This document shows positions 17,894 through 27,035 of a stretch of DNA of 64,000 nucleotides, piece after piece. Source of the DNA: Vibrio agarivorans (GTDB lineage: Bacteria; Pseudomonadota; Gammaproteobacteria; Enterobacterales; Vibrionaceae); contig NZ_JAUFQF010000004.1 of assembly GCF_030409635.1 (NCBI RefSeq), positions 1 through 64,000 of the forward strand, read 5' to 3'. The first letter of the stretch is position 1. The number at the start of each line of letters is the position of its first letter. The notes beneath the pieces were generated by a model. The model was not told the DNA's origin. It worked only from the letters and a program-made list of their open reading frames with translations, and did not search any database. A program made the position numbers and the translations under genes.

Positions 17894-18778
17894 ATGAAAC
17901 TAGATGACTTAAACCTTTTTCGACTGGTTGTTGAAAATGGGAGCTACACCTCAACGTCACGCAAGACAATGATTCCCGTTGCGACCATCACGCGACGTAT
18001 TCAAGCACTAGAAGAGTCACTGAATTTGCGTTTACTCAATCGCCACGCACGCAAATTATCTTTAACCGAAGCGGGCGAACGTTTTTACCAAGAGTGCTCA
18101 CCTCTACTCAAAACTCTTTCGAGCACAGCAGAACTACTTTCTGACTCTTGTCGTGGAGCGGCTGGCCGTATCAAGATAGCCGCACCATCAAACCTGACTA
18201 AACGTATGATCATGCCAGTATTTAACGCATTTATGCTGCAATACCCAGAGATCAATATTGAGTTAATGACAACCAACCACTTTGATCAGCTAGATCCTAC
18301 GGAGTGGGACGTGATCTTCCGTGTCGGCTCACTGCGTGATTCAAGTTTAATCGCGCGTAAAGTCGGTTCTGTCGAAGATATTCTTGTGGCAAGCCCGACT
18401 TATTTAGCGAAGAAACAGGCTCCTTGCCATGCAGAAGACTTAACCGAGCACTCGCTTCTGAAAGGCCATCCGTTGTTAAAGTGGCAACTGACTAATAGCT
18501 CTGGTGAAGTGGTAGTAAACCTAGATAAAGGACGCTTTGAAGCCGACTCTCTCGATACGGTAAGACGCGCATGTTCTGACGGTTTGGGTATCACGCTCAT
18601 GCCAGATGTGATGTTGAATGAATACATTCAAAGCGGAGAGCTGGTTCGTGTGTTAACCGATTGGCATGCTAACCCTAGAGATATCTTTATGCTTTATAAC
18701 CATAAAGATCACCTGCCAGAAAAAGTTCGCCTGTTTATCGACTTTGTTATCGCGTATATCGAGTCACACAAGCACTAG
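17894..18778 (+). CDS. LysR-family transcriptional regulator
   Basis: A 294-aa LysR regulator with an intact winged HTH (MKLDDLNLFRLVVENGSYTS through LTEAGERFY) and effector-binding domain (GRIKIAAPSNLTKRM, WDVIFRVGSLRDSSLI). It resembles the subgroup that includes DsdC/YhjC-like regulators of single divergent targets, but the neighbours here give no clear target. The 300-nt gap upstream towards rssB holds a weak CTCTATTT/AAATAGAG hairpin (17718-17744) and no gene. A strong terminator follows. Confidence 0.85.
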   Translation: MKLDDLNLFRLVVENGSYTSTSRKTMIPVATITRRIQALEESLNLRLLNRHARKLSLTEAGERFYQECSPLLKTLSSTAELLSDSCRGAAGRIKIAAPSNLTKRMIMPVFNAFMLQYPEINIELMTTNHFDQLDPTEWDVIFRVGSLRDSSLIARKVGSVEDILVASPTYLAKKQAPCHAEDLTEHSLLKGHPLLKWQLTNSSGEVVVNLDKGRFEADSLDTVRRACSDGLGITLMPDVMLNEYIQSGELVRVLTDWHANPRDIFMLYNHKDHLPEKVRLFIDFVIAYIESHKH

Positions 18779-18787
18779 CTTCCTACA

Positions 18788-18812
18788 CGAGCGCTACCTT
18801 TAGGTAGCGCTC
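18788..18812 (+). terminator. Terminator after the LysR gene
   Basis: GAGCGCTACC and GGTAGCGCTC form a perfect 10-bp stem around TTTA, 10 nt after the stop. Confidence 0.75.
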
Positions 18813-18927
18813 TCTATTTGGCACTAGATTATTGTTTGACGATCAAAAAGGACGACTTGCGATAAGTTGCCCTTTGAGAAATCACCTTTGATTCTATCAG
18901 GTGGTGATGCAACCACGTCGTAAATCG

Positions 18928-19476
18928 TTATAAGAACTCAACAAAATCAGATAGATTGCGCTGTGGCGCTTTCATCGGCTGACACCCCGGTGTGCCCAGA
19001 TACAGGAAGCCGACAATTTGGTCTTCACCTTCAAGGCCAAACGCCTTACGCACGCTTGGGTGGAACATCCATTTACCCGATCGCCAAAACCCCTGAAACC
19101 CTTGCGCCACCGCTGCCATCTGCATCGCTTGCACTGCACACCCTGCAGATAAGTGTTGCTCAAAAGCGGGAACTTTTTCGTGCTCGGCCACTTTCGCAAT
19201 CACGGTGATCACCATCGGCGCCCGAAATGGCGCATTCTTCACTTTATCCAATACCGCTTGTTCACTGTCTTCTGCTTCAGCCGCAGCCAACAGAATATTA
19301 GACAGCTTGCCCAGCCCCTCTCCTTGTGCAATCACAAATCGCCAAGGCTGAAGGTTGCCATGATCGGGTGCTCTCAGCCCCGCTTGAATGATGTTTTCCA
19401 ACGCAGCCCCTTCCGGAGCGGGCGCGGAAAGCTTTGCGATAGAACGTCGATTGAGTAATAGTTCGAGTGCGTCCAT
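18928..19476 (-). CDS. ydjA: YdjA-like NAD(P)H nitroreductase
   Basis: A 182-aa small flavin reductase of the YdjA/nitroreductase family. The FMN-binding start LLNRRSIAKLSAPAPEGAAL, APDHGNLQPWRFVIAQG, the dimer helix QHLSAGCAVQAMQMAAVAQGFQGFWRSG and the C-terminal VGFLYLGTP are typical. The physiological substrate of this family is unclear. It is transcribed towards the LysR gene. A strong Fur-box-like sequence lies 36-50 nt upstream of the start, suggesting iron control. Confidence 0.85.
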   Translation of the reverse strand: MDALELLLNRRSIAKLSAPAPEGAALENIIQAGLRAPDHGNLQPWRFVIAQGEGLGKLSNILLAAAEAEDSEQAVLDKVKNAPFRAPMVITVIAKVAEHEKVPAFEQHLSAGCAVQAMQMAAVAQGFQGFWRSGKWMFHPSVRKAFGLEGEDQIVGFLYLGTPGCQPMKAPQRNLSDFVEFL

Positions 19477-19511
19477 ACCTTATTCCCTTGTTTTTACTGC
19501 TTTACTATTAT

Positions 19512-19526
19512 TGATAATAACTCTCA
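19512..19526. promoter_or_regulatory. Fur-box-like operator upstream of ydjA
   Basis: On the minus strand TGAGAGTTATTATCA matches the Fur 7-1-7 consensus (TGATAATnATTATCA) at 13 of 15 positions. It overlaps the likely promoter of the nitroreductase gene. Confidence 0.45.
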
Positions 19527-19532
19527 TATAGC

Positions 19533-19558
19533 AAAAAGGCGAGCCGCAGCTCACCTTT
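19533..19558 (-). terminator. Terminator of fadIJ
   Basis: AAAGGTGAGC and GCTCGCCTTT pair (one G-U) on the minus strand, followed by TTTTT, 43 nt after the fadJ stop. Confidence 0.65.
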
Positions 19559-19600
19559 AGGTCTTGGTTGTTCAGTGACTTATCAGACACTGTTTGCTAA

Positions 19601-21712
19601 TCAGTAGAAGGTCTCATTGTTGCCTGCACGGGTTAATAAACCATCGCAAGGAGCAAATCTATCGCCATATTTCTCAGCATACTCGTTCATCAATTCGACT
19701 AACTGCGGCAAGCCAATCTTGTCCATGTAACGGAACGGCCCACCCAAAAACGGAGGGAATCCAATACCAAAAATCGCGCCGATATCACCATCACGCGGTG
19801 AGCGGATAATCCCGTCATCTAAACAACGCACAGCCTCGTTGAGCATAGGGAGTACACAGCGTAGTGATACCTCTTTCTCCGACAGCTTTTTCTCTGGCGT
19901 TAGGTTAAGCAACTTATAAACAGACTCATCGACACCCTTTTTCTTGCCATCTTTATAGGTATAGAAACCCTTGCCTGTCTTACGACCTTTACGATCATCG
20001 TCCAGTAACGTATCGAACACATCTGGCCCTTCAAAGCGGGGCCCAAGCTCTTTGACCATGATAGGCATGATCTTCGCGCCGATATCAACACCTACTTCAT
20101 CAAGCAGAGTGATTGGACCGACAGGGAAACCAAAGTTCAACAAGGCATCGTCAAGGTGCTCAATAGGCTCACCCGCCATTAAAACGTTTGCTGCTTCGTT
20201 CATATATGGCGCTAAGATACGGTTGACAAAGAAACCGGCCTTATCTTTAACCACAATTGGCGTCTTGCCCTGTTTCTTGGCAAATTTGACCACCGTTGCG
20301 ATAGTCTCTTCCGAAGTGCCATCATGAGGGATCACTTCGACAAGTGGCATCTTCTCTACAGGGCTAAAATAGTGCAAGCCAACCACATTCTCTGGTCTCT
20401 GCGCCTTCTCTGCGATTTGACCAATTGGCAATGAGGAGGTATTGGTGGCAAAAACGGTGCTATCTTTCGTGTTCTCTTCAATATCTGCAACCATCTTCTG
20501 CTTCAATTCAAGATCTTCAAATACCGCTTCGATCACCATGTCGATGCGTTGATAACGAGTGAATTCTGTCCCACCCGAAATCTGTAACATTTTTTCCTGA
20601 ACTTGCGCTTTCGACAGAATTCGACGCTTGCGTTGCTTGGCGAACAACTCATAGTTGTAACGCAGCGCATTTAACACACCGTCATTCGATACGTCTTTAA
20701 CCCGCACGGGTACTTTGGCTTTGGCGACCGACACATGTGCAATGCCCGCGCCCATTAAGCCACCACCCAGCACACCCACTTGTTTGACTGTGACGGGCTC
20801 TGCGGTTGAACCGTTCTCTTTTTTCATCTCGGTAGTGGCAAAGAAAATAGAGCGTAGCGCCGCAGATTCAGGCGTCATCACCAGTTCACCAAAACGCTTA
20901 GCCTCTTCTTCAAGGCCTTTTTTGAGGCCATTCTCTAGCCCGAAACGAATCACGTCCAGTATTGCCTCTGCCGCAGGATAGTTCCCCCGTGTTTTAGCAC
21001 GTGTCTTCTTGGCTGCTTGTTCAAAGATCATCTTGCGTCCGAGCCCGGTACCCGACATCAGCTTCTCTTTGTTAGACACTTTCTCAGCTTTACGCTTACC
21101 TTTCTCAAGCATCTGCAATGCGACATCTTCAAGAATGCTTAAAGGGACACTCGCATCAACAACCCCAAGTTTTTTCGCTTTTTTCGCTCTGAGTTGTTTA
21201 CCAGTTAAAATCAAATCCAGCGAAGGGAGTAAACCGATTAATCGTGGCAAGCGTTGTGTACCACCAGAGCCCGGTAATAACCCGAGTTGAACTTCTGGTA
21301 ATCCGAGACGGGTCGCATCTGAGTCACTGCACACGCGATAGTCACACGCCAGAGCGAGCTCTAGCCCTCCACCCAAGCAAGGCCCGTGAATCATCGCCAC
21401 CACTGGGAATGGTAAGTCAGAGAGCTGCTGAAACATCTCTTGGCCTTTGCTCGCCAGAGCTTGTGCCTCTTGAGTAGTTTGACATGCTGCGAGCATACGT
21501 ACATCTGCACCTGCCACAAAGTTGTCTGGCTTGCCTGATTTAAGCACTAAACCTTTCAAGTCGTTGTGCTCACCCAACTGGTTAAACACATCACTCATTT
21601 CATCAGCAAAGGCTGCTTGCAAAGTGTTCATTTTTTCATTGGGAACGTCAATGGTCAGCCAAGCGAGTTTTTGCTCATCAATCGTTAAAGAAAATGCATT
21701 TTGAGTGGTCAT
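19601..21712 (-). CDS. fadJ: Fatty acid oxidation complex alpha subunit FadJ
   Basis: A 703-aa multifunctional enzyme: N-terminal enoyl-CoA hydratase/isomerase ([51 protein letters not shown]) and C-terminal 3-hydroxyacyl-CoA dehydrogenase ([18 protein letters not shown]-binding loop; [32 protein letters not shown]). The start at 21712 (MTTQNAFSL) fits the family; an in-frame extension of 16 residues overlaps the fadI end and is not conserved-looking. Its ATG overlaps the fadI stop (TAATG), so the two subunits are coupled. In E. coli FadIJ serves anaerobic beta-oxidation. Confidence 0.94.
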   Translation of the reverse strand: MTTQNAFSLTIDEQKLAWLTIDVPNEKMNTLQAAFADEMSDVFNQLGEHNDLKGLVLKSGKPDNFVAGADVRMLAACQTTQEAQALASKGQEMFQQLSDLPFPVVAMIHGPCLGGGLELALACDYRVCSDSDATRLGLPEVQLGLLPGSGGTQRLPRLIGLLPSLDLILTGKQLRAKKAKKLGVVDASVPLSILEDVALQMLEKGKRKAEKVSNKEKLMSGTGLGRKMIFEQAAKKTRAKTRGNYPAAEAILDVIRFGLENGLKKGLEEEAKRFGELVMTPESAALRSIFFATTEMKKENGSTAEPVTVKQVGVLGGGLMGAGIAHVSVAKAKVPVRVKDVSNDGVLNALRYNYELFAKQRKRRILSKAQVQEKMLQISGGTEFTRYQRIDMVIEAVFEDLELKQKMVADIEENTKDSTVFATNTSSLPIGQIAEKAQRPENVVGLHYFSPVEKMPLVEVIPHDGTSEETIATVVKFAKKQGKTPIVVKDKAGFFVNRILAPYMNEAANVLMAGEPIEHLDDALLNFGFPVGPITLLDEVGVDIGAKIMPIMVKELGPRFEGPDVFDTLLDDDRKGRKTGKGFYTYKDGKKKGVDESVYKLLNLTPEKKLSEKEVSLRCVLPMLNEAVRCLDDGIIRSPRDGDIGAIFGIGFPPFLGGPFRYMDKIGLPQLVELMNEYAEKYGDRFAPCDGLLTRAGNNETFY

Positions 21713-23037
21713 TATTCTACCTCCAACACCATTGCCGCACCCAATCCACCAGCGGCACACGCTGTGTTCAGTGCCAAACCACCACCACGTCGCTGCAGTT
21801 CACGTAGTGTTTGAGTAATCATTCTTGCCCCTGTGGCCGCAAATGGATGTCCATAAGCGATAGAGCCACCAAGTACGTTGAACTTATCCATATCAATGTC
21901 ACCAATGGCCTGACTACGGCCTAATTTCTCTTTGGCAAACTTCTCACTGGCAAACATCTTCACGTTTGATAGGGCTTGAGCGGCAAACGCTTCATGCATA
22001 TCAATTAAGGTTAAATCGGACAAGGTGACACCCGCACGATCGAGCGCAATCGGTGTGGCATAAGATGGTCCCATTAGCATATCTTCGTGAACACCAATCG
22101 CAGAGAAACCGTAAGAGCGGATGTAACCCAAAATGTCTAAGCCCAGCTCTTTTGCACGCCCTTCACGCATCAACATAATGGCGGCTGCGCCATCAGTCAG
22201 TGGCGTACTGTTCGCCGCAGTGACTGAGCCAAACTGACGGTCAAACGCGGGTCTTAATTTGGCATAGCCTTCAATGGTGGAGTCTTTTCGGATGTTGTTA
22301 TCTTCATCAATCCACTGTTTATAGGGTTCAGGGAAAGCGGTCATGACTTCACCTTGAATTTTTCCATCCGCCCATGCTTGAGCTGCCAGTGAGTGCGAAC
22401 GATGAGCAAGTTCGTCTTGCTCTGCACGACTGATTCCATGAGATTTTGCCATCTGCTCAGCGGTTTGCCCCATAGATAAGCCGGTAGAATATTCTGCAAC
22501 GGCCGGAGGAACTGGCATCAAGTCTTTAAAGGAGAGCTTTTGCAGCAGTTTGAGTTTTTGCGTGATGGTTTTAGTTTTACTCAAAGCCAATAGGTTGGTT
22601 GCCAGCGTTTTCGACACACCAATCGGCAACACCGATGACGAATCTGCCCCACCAGCGATACCAATATCAATCGCACCCGACATAATACTCTCTGCGACAT
22701 TCACCGCCGACTGAAAGCTGGTCGCACATGCACGCGACACACTGTAGGCGTCGGTATGAATGTTCATGCCTGTGCCCAATACGATCTCTCGTGCAATATT
22801 CGGCGCTTCTGGCATTTGTACCACCTGACCAAACACAACTTGGTCGATCAAGGCTGGATCGATATCGACACGTGACATCATTTCAGATACCACCATTTTG
22901 CCGAGATCGACGGCGGGTACATCAGTAAAAGCAGTGCTCTGCCGAGCAAAGGGAGTACGAAGCCCGGCGACGACTGCGATGCGTTCACCGGAGCGAGTCT
23001 GCAGGTTGAGCTGCTGCGAAGTGTGCGACTTGCCCAT
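21712..23037 (-). CDS. fadI: Beta-ketoacyl-CoA thiolase FadI
   Basis: A 441-aa thiolase that cleaves 3-ketoacyl-CoA in beta-oxidation. Recognisable are the nucleophile region ([21 protein letters not shown]), the glycine-rich [19 protein letters not shown] and the second catalytic cysteine in [16 protein letters not shown]. The length matches FadI rather than the shorter FadA. It precedes fadJ with overlapping codons. A FadR-like operator lies 20 nt upstream, consistent with repression unless long-chain acyl-CoA is present. Confidence 0.94.
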   Translation of the reverse strand: MGKSHTSQQLNLQTRSGERIAVVAGLRTPFARQSTAFTDVPAVDLGKMVVSEMMSRVDIDPALIDQVVFGQVVQMPEAPNIAREIVLGTGMNIHTDAYSVSRACATSFQSAVNVAESIMSGAIDIGIAGGADSSSVLPIGVSKTLATNLLALSKTKTITQKLKLLQKLSFKDLMPVPPAVAEYSTGLSMGQTAEQMAKSHGISRAEQDELAHRSHSLAAQAWADGKIQGEVMTAFPEPYKQWIDEDNNIRKDSTIEGYAKLRPAFDRQFGSVTAANSTPLTDGAAAIMLMREGRAKELGLDILGYIRSYGFSAIGVHEDMLMGPSYATPIALDRAGVTLSDLTLIDMHEAFAAQALSNVKMFASEKFAKEKLGRSQAIGDIDMDKFNVLGGSIAYGHPFAATGARMITQTLRELQRRGGGLALNTACAAGGLGAAMVLEVE

Positions 23038-23056
23038 GTAGGATTCCTTCCGTTAT

Positions 23057-23073
23057 AGAGGTCTGACCTGAAC
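23057..23073 (-). promoter_or_regulatory. FadR operator upstream of fadI
   Basis: The plus strand reads AGAGGTCTGACCTGAAC; the core GGTCTGACCTG fits the FadR consensus (GGTCCGACNTG). It sits just downstream of a plausible minus-strand promoter (TTGATT, 16 nt, TACACT), where a repressor would block initiation. Confidence 0.7.
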
Positions 23074-23199
23074 AGTGTAACGAGAATGTTAACAGAATCA
23101 AACGAGCGTTTAAATAAACGTGATATTGGCAACGAAATCAGAGGGGATAGCGTGAGAGAAAAAGTGCAGTATGTGTTTAAAGCTAGTGTATGAATTACT

Positions 23200-23217
23200 A
23201 TTGAGCGAACACTCAAT
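23200..23217. promoter_or_regulatory. Palindromic operator-like site
   Basis: ATTGAGCGAACACTCAAT has perfect 6-bp outer arms (ATTGAG/CTCAAT) and a further G-C pair inside, typical of dimeric TetR-type operators. It lies between the candidate RNA terminator and the fadI promoter. The binding protein is unknown. Confidence 0.4.
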
Positions 23218-23230
23218 AATAAATTTAGGC

Positions 23231-23391
23231 AAAAAAAAACCACACAAGTCTGTGTGGTCGGAATCTATAAAACAATTAACTTACGCCAATTGAAAATAAT
23301 CAGTTTCCTGATTAGGAGAAAGTAAAGTCAGCCTTCAAAAGGAAGTGTCATCTTGCTCAACATGTTAGCTCAGAGAACTAACTAGATGACA
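23231..23391 (-). ncRNA. Candidate structured small RNA upstream of fadI
   Basis: About 160 nt on the minus strand with no credible ORF. It ends in an intrinsic terminator: CCACACA/TGTGTGG stem (23257-23240) followed by nine T (23239-23231). Upstream come a 7-bp stem with GAAA loop (TAATCAG/CTGATTA, 23314-23297), a CCTT/AAGG mini-hairpin and a long 5' hairpin with arms TGTCATCT/AGATGACA (23391-23384 and 23353-23346) that also pairs GTTAG/CTAAC inside. A TATAGT -10 box lies 7 nt before the 5' stem. The terminator separates it from fadI, so it is an independent transcript, not the fadI leader. Name unknown. Confidence 0.65.
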
Positions 23392-23397
23392 AGGTGT

Positions 23398-23438
23398 ACT
23401 ATAAAGCCATTCAGGTATAAGATTTTGAAGTAGATCAA
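23398..23438 (-). promoter_or_regulatory. Candidate CRP-dependent promoter of the small RNA
   Basis: -10 box TATAGT at 23403-23398 with no good -35 box. Instead TTGA-TCTACT-TCAA (TGA-N6-TCA, CRP/FNR-superfamily spacing) is centred at about 23431.5, near position -41 from the predicted start. That is the geometry of a class II activated promoter. Confidence 0.45.
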
Positions 23439-23478
23439 TTTTTAGTGGGATTATTCCCTCTGAGCCAACATTTGGGTA

Positions 23479-24048
23479 TTGCTTGTGGCGATTATTGAAT
23501 TTTTCGGAAAGAAAAAGTCCACTACCTCGGTCAATAGGGATATGGACAAGCAAAGAAAGTACGAAGCGCTCGTCAGAGCCTATCACAAGGACCTATATCG
23601 TTATGCTTACTGGTTGTGTAAAGATCCAACCATTGCAGAAGATGTGGTCCAAGAGGCGTTCATGCGTGCATGGAAGTCGTTAGATAGTCTGCAAGACGAC
23701 AAAGCAGCGAAATCATGGCTGATTACGATCCTGCGCCGAGAGAATGCTCGACGCTTTGAACGTAAACAGTTCGACCTAGTGGATATCGACGATTACAGTC
23801 AAGAGGCAAAGACCTCTGACGATAACCATCACCAAACACAATGGCTGCATGAGCAGATCATGACCTTGGATGAGGAGTATCGCGAACCACTCTATTTACA
23901 GGTCGTTGGGGGGTTTAGCGGCGACGAGATAGGAAAGATATTGGAACTCAATACCAATACCGTGATGACACGCCTTTTTCGCGCCCGAAATCAGTTAAAA
24001 GAGAAAGTGGATGCATCCACATCGAACCGAGGTATGAGCAATGGATGA
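23479..24048 (+). CDS. ECF-family RNA polymerase sigma factor
   Basis: An extracytoplasmic-function sigma factor: region 2 (LVRAYHKDLYRYAYWLCKDPTIAEDVVQEAFMRAWKSL, with the core-binding helix and -10 recognition) and region 4 (LDEEYREPLYLQVVGGFSGDEIGKILELNTNTVMTRLFRARNQL). 189 aa from the TTG at 23479; ATG at 23542 would give 168 aa. Neither start has a strong ribosome site, so the 5' end is uncertain. The stop overlaps the following DUF3379 gene by 8 nt, the classic sigma/anti-sigma arrangement. The pair lies between fadIJ and fadL. Confidence 0.88.
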   Translation: MLVAIIEFFGKKKSTTSVNRDMDKQRKYEALVRAYHKDLYRYAYWLCKDPTIAEDVVQEAFMRAWKSLDSLQDDKAAKSWLITILRRENARRFERKQFDLVDIDDYSQEAKTSDDNHHQTQWLHEQIMTLDEEYREPLYLQVVGGFSGDEIGKILELNTNTVMTRLFRARNQLKEKVDASTSNRGMSNG

Positions 24049-24763
24049 GTTAGAGTTTCGTCGCAGAGTTTTGACTGAACCAAACGTTCGTGACGTCGAT
24101 ATCATGGAAGCGACACGCAACACCGAAAGCAACGCTAAGTTTCTTGACGATGTGTTAGAGCTAGACAAACAGATCAGCGACACAATGAACGTTGATGTAC
24201 CTGATGATCTAGCGGAAAGAATACTGTTAAACCAAGCCTTAGAGGAAGAGACAAAAGTCGTTCGACCTACCTTTACCAAGCGCATGGTTTCTATGGCAGC
24301 CTCCGTGGCCTTTATGGCAGGTCTACTCGCCGGGCAAATCAACTGGGGTAACGTGTTCGTTCCTCAAGCACAAGCGAGTTTGAGCCAAACGGCGCTGGCC
24401 TATTTCTATGGTGAGAAAGACTTTATTGCATCGCTAGATGAAAGTTCATCGGTCGAGCAGATCAACGCTAAGTTAGTGCCATTTCACTATCAGGTGGATC
24501 GTCAATTTCCTTACCATGTCTACTACTTGAACCACTGCTCGTTCGGCACCAGTAATGCCTTTCACGCGGTGTTAAAAGGCGAGCATGGCCGAGTGACGGT
24601 GTTTATCACTAATCAGCCCGGCACCAGCGAAGACTTCAAAGACGACAAAATGAAAGGTATGGTCGTGCCGCTTGAGAACTCAAGCATGATCATCGTGGCT
24701 CATTTAGGTGAAGATGTCGCTAAAATCGCCGAAAATATAGAGTATATACTCAAACCTATGTAG
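24041..24763 (+). CDS. DUF3379 membrane protein, probable anti-sigma factor
   Basis: A 240-aa DUF3379 protein. The cytosolic N-terminus (about 1-85) starts MDELEFRRRVLTEPN and contains a DDLAERILLNQALEEE helix that could hold the sigma factor. One membrane helix follows (MVSMAASVAFMAGLLAGQI, about 92-110), then a periplasmic domain of about 130 residues. Overlap with the upstream sigma gene supports the anti-sigma role; this is inference from context and topology. The signal it senses is unknown, but nearby fatty-acid genes make an envelope lipid cue plausible. Confidence 0.8.
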   Translation: MDELEFRRRVLTEPNVRDVDIMEATRNTESNAKFLDDVLELDKQISDTMNVDVPDDLAERILLNQALEEETKVVRPTFTKRMVSMAASVAFMAGLLAGQINWGNVFVPQAQASLSQTALAYFYGEKDFIASLDESSSVEQINAKLVPFHYQVDRQFPYHVYYLNHCSFGTSNAFHAVLKGEHGRVTVFITNQPGTSEDFKDDKMKGMVVPLENSSMIIVAHLGEDVAKIAENIEYILKPM

Positions 24764-24788
24764 TTCGTTGTTTATTACAACTTTTCAC

Positions 24789-24818
24789 GCCTCAAACTAC
24801 TTTTGAGGCGTTTTTTGT
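24789..24818 (+). terminator. Terminator of the sigma/anti-sigma operon
   Basis: GCCTCAAA and TTTTGAGGC pair around CTAC, followed by a T-run. Confidence 0.75.
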
Positions 24819-24914
24819 CTCAAATTTATAGAGTCAAAACTCTAATTTTTGCCATTTCCCTACCTTTTCGTGCCAGATAGACGTCATTTCTATAAATTTT
24901 CGCCAATATTAGCC

Positions 24915-24931
24915 AATGGTCGGATTTCTAT
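24915..24931. promoter_or_regulatory. Weak FadR-like site at the fadL promoter
   Basis: GGTCGGATTT (24918-24927) partly matches the FadR core GGTCCGACNT and abuts a TATAAT box at 24930-24935. The match is imperfect, and its position between -35 and -10 would suit repression. Confidence 0.35.
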
Positions 24932-25018
24932 AATCTATACTTCCGACTAGGATTAGCCACCAAAAGAGCTAAAGCTCAACAAACTGCCCGATAGAGGCAA
25001 AGTGAAAAGGAAAAGCAA

Positions 25019-26260
25019 ATGAAAAACATGCGTCTGTTTAAAAAATCAGTGGTAGCCGTAACGGTCGCACTGGCTTCACAACAAGCTGTCGCTGCTGGTT
25101 TCCAGCTAAACGCACAATCTGCAACAGGTATCGGCCGCGCATTCGCGGGTGATGCAGTTATCGCTGATAACGCATCTGTAATGGCACGTAACCCTGCGGC
25201 TATGGCACTATTTGATTCTATTGAGTTGTCGTTGGGTTTTGAGGCGATTATTACAGATATCGAAGTTTCAAATGTTAACTACACAGGTATAGGACCAACT
25301 GCTGGTAATGATGATGTCGGTAGTACTTCTGTAGCTCCTAATATCCATTTCATCATGCCAATTAACGATAAGTTTGCTTGGGGTATTAATGCCTACTCAA
25401 ACTTCGGAACTAGAACGGAATTTAAAGGCGCACTCGAACACTCGGCATTTGGTGGCGAAACTGACGTTAAAAGTGGTAACTTAGGTATTGCAGGTTCATA
25501 TCGCTTAAATGAGCAGTGGAGCTTTGGTGCAGGTCTAGACATTATTTATGGTGTAGGTACATTTGTTCGTGGAGCTCAAGAACTTGGCGCACCAGATGGC
25601 GTGACAAGCTTAAAGGTTGAAGATGCTGATGGATGGGGCGTAGGTTTCAACGTTGGTACCGTTTACGAGCTAGACGAAAATAATCGCTTCGGCTTATCGT
25701 ACCGCTACAGTCCAAGATTTGATGCGAAAGATGACAAAGGACAAGAGATTTCTTTAGCTCTTCCTGATATTGCCGAGTTTTCTGGTTACCACCGTATTGA
25801 GGATACTCAATTTGCTGTGCACTACAGCGTTCAGTGGATCGGTTGGAGTGCATTTGATGAAATTGAGTTTAGTAACCTAAACCCTGCTGATTCTCCTGTA
25901 GGCATACCAGGCGGCGGTTCATATAGCAAAGCCTATGATTGGCAAGATGGTTGGCATTACGCACTTGGTGGTACTTACTACCTGAACTCTGATTGGACAC
26001 TTCGTGCAGGTTATATGTATGACACTAGTGCACAAGATAAGCTAACATCTATTTCAGTTCCTGACTCAGATCGTCAATGGCTATCTGCGGGTTTCACTTA
26101 CCACATTGACCAAAAATCTAACGTTGACTTTGGTTTCACTTACTTAATCGGTAAGGACACCAATGCAGAAGAATACCTTGTTGGTGATACTCCTGTACTC
26201 ACGGCAACAACACGCGCTGACGCAATCCTAGTAGGTCTGCAATACAGCCGTAGCTTCTAA
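25019..26260 (+). CDS. fadL: FadL/OmpP1/TodX-family outer-membrane transporter
   Basis: A 413-aa outer-membrane beta-barrel for uptake of long-chain fatty acids or other hydrophobic compounds. The signal peptide MKNMRLFKKSVVAVTVALAS...AVAA is followed directly by GFQLNAQSATGIGRAFAGDAVIADNASVMARNPAAMALF, the N-terminal plug/hatch signature of FadL. The C-terminus ends in an aromatic F after SRS, as outer-membrane proteins do. Ribosome site GGAAAAGCAA precedes the ATG. It is close to fadIJ and has a possible FadR site, so uptake and oxidation may be co-controlled. Confidence 0.88.
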   Translation: MKNMRLFKKSVVAVTVALASQQAVAAGFQLNAQSATGIGRAFAGDAVIADNASVMARNPAAMALFDSIELSLGFEAIITDIEVSNVNYTGIGPTAGNDDVGSTSVAPNIHFIMPINDKFAWGINAYSNFGTRTEFKGALEHSAFGGETDVKSGNLGIAGSYRLNEQWSFGAGLDIIYGVGTFVRGAQELGAPDGVTSLKVEDADGWGVGFNVGTVYELDENNRFGLSYRYSPRFDAKDDKGQEISLALPDIAEFSGYHRIEDTQFAVHYSVQWIGWSAFDEIEFSNLNPADSPVGIPGGGSYSKAYDWQDGWHYALGGTYYLNSDWTLRAGYMYDTSAQDKLTSISVPDSDRQWLSAGFTYHIDQKSNVDFGFTYLIGKDTNAEEYLVGDTPVLTATTRADAILVGLQYSRSF

Positions 26261-26290
26261 TTCAAATAACAACTTAGTTGGTATTAAATC

Positions 26291-26318
26291 AAAAGGGTCG
26301 GATTTTCCGGCCCTTTTT
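26291..26318 (+). terminator. fadL terminator
   Basis: AAAGGG-CGGA/TCCGG-CCCTTT hairpin followed by TTTTTG. Confidence 0.7.
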
Positions 26319-26370
26319 GTTTCTGCATTCCAAGCAATTTTCCCCACGCCCACCCCACCTACTGTGTTTC

Positions 26371-26898
26371 AGAATCTACTTGCCACACGCCTTGATGCCT
26401 GCGATCTCTTGGGGTAGATATTGAATCGAATTCAATATGACGCACTTTTGAGCATTCAGTGTACAACCAACAAGTGCCGTTCTAGTCCCCTCCCCTGTTC
26501 AAGGGGAGGGTTAGGGTGGGGTTAAACCTGCTTTTCAACACACGCTAGCCGCTGCGATTGCCGTTAGTTCTTTTAACCCCCTCCTGGCCTCCCCCTTGAA
26601 AAAGGGGGAGGAGCAAAGCACCACCCGCCGTGATTCTGAACTCAGAATCTCCTTGCCGCGCGCCTCGACGCCTGCGATTTCTTGGAGTAGATATTGAATC
26701 GAGTTCAATATGACGCGCTTTTTTGGCATTCCACATACAACCAACAAGTACAGTTGCCGCTCTAGTCCCCTCCCCTTTTCAAGGGGAGGGTTAGGGTGGG
26801 GTTAAAGCTGCTTTTCAACACACGCTAGCCACTGCGATTGCCGTTAGTTCTTTTAACCCCCTCCCGGCCTCCCCCTTGAAAAGGGGGAGGAGCAAAGT
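26371..26898. repeat. Two tandem copies of a roughly 270-bp intergenic repeat
   Basis: Copy 1 begins at 26371 and copy 2 at 26644; both open with AGAATCT-CTTGCC. They share in order a GAAT-nnn-ATTC-type inverted repeat around GATATTGAATCGA, an ACAACCAACAAGT block, a TCCCCTCCC/GGGGAGGG hairpin, GGTTAGGGTGGGGTTAA, a CTTTTCAACACACGCTAGCC block and a CCCCCT/AGGGGG hairpin ending AGGAGCAAAG. Copies differ at scattered bases and by short indels. The unit is a mosaic of REP-like palindromes with no protein-coding content, lodged between the convergent fadL and adhE genes. Confidence 0.8.
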
Positions 26899-26941
26899 CA
26901 TTCTGAACTCTAAACTCTGTATTCCTTCTCTACTCCCAAAA

Positions 26942-26984
26942 CAAAAAAAGACCCCAACCGTACGGCTGGGGTCTCAATCTTTTC
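26942..26984 (-). terminator. adhE terminator
   Basis: GACCCCA-CCGTACGG-TGGGGTC forms a long stem followed by a T-run on the minus strand (seven A on plus at 26943-26949). Confidence 0.75.
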
Positions 26985-27035
26985 CGATAAGTTATCGTGC
27001 TAGCGAACACCTATCTCATAGCTTGAATCTTACTA

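Noticed and set aside
26371..26898. Possible CRISPR array
   Set aside because: Only two long diverged units with internal palindromes; no short regular repeats and spacers, and no cas genes.
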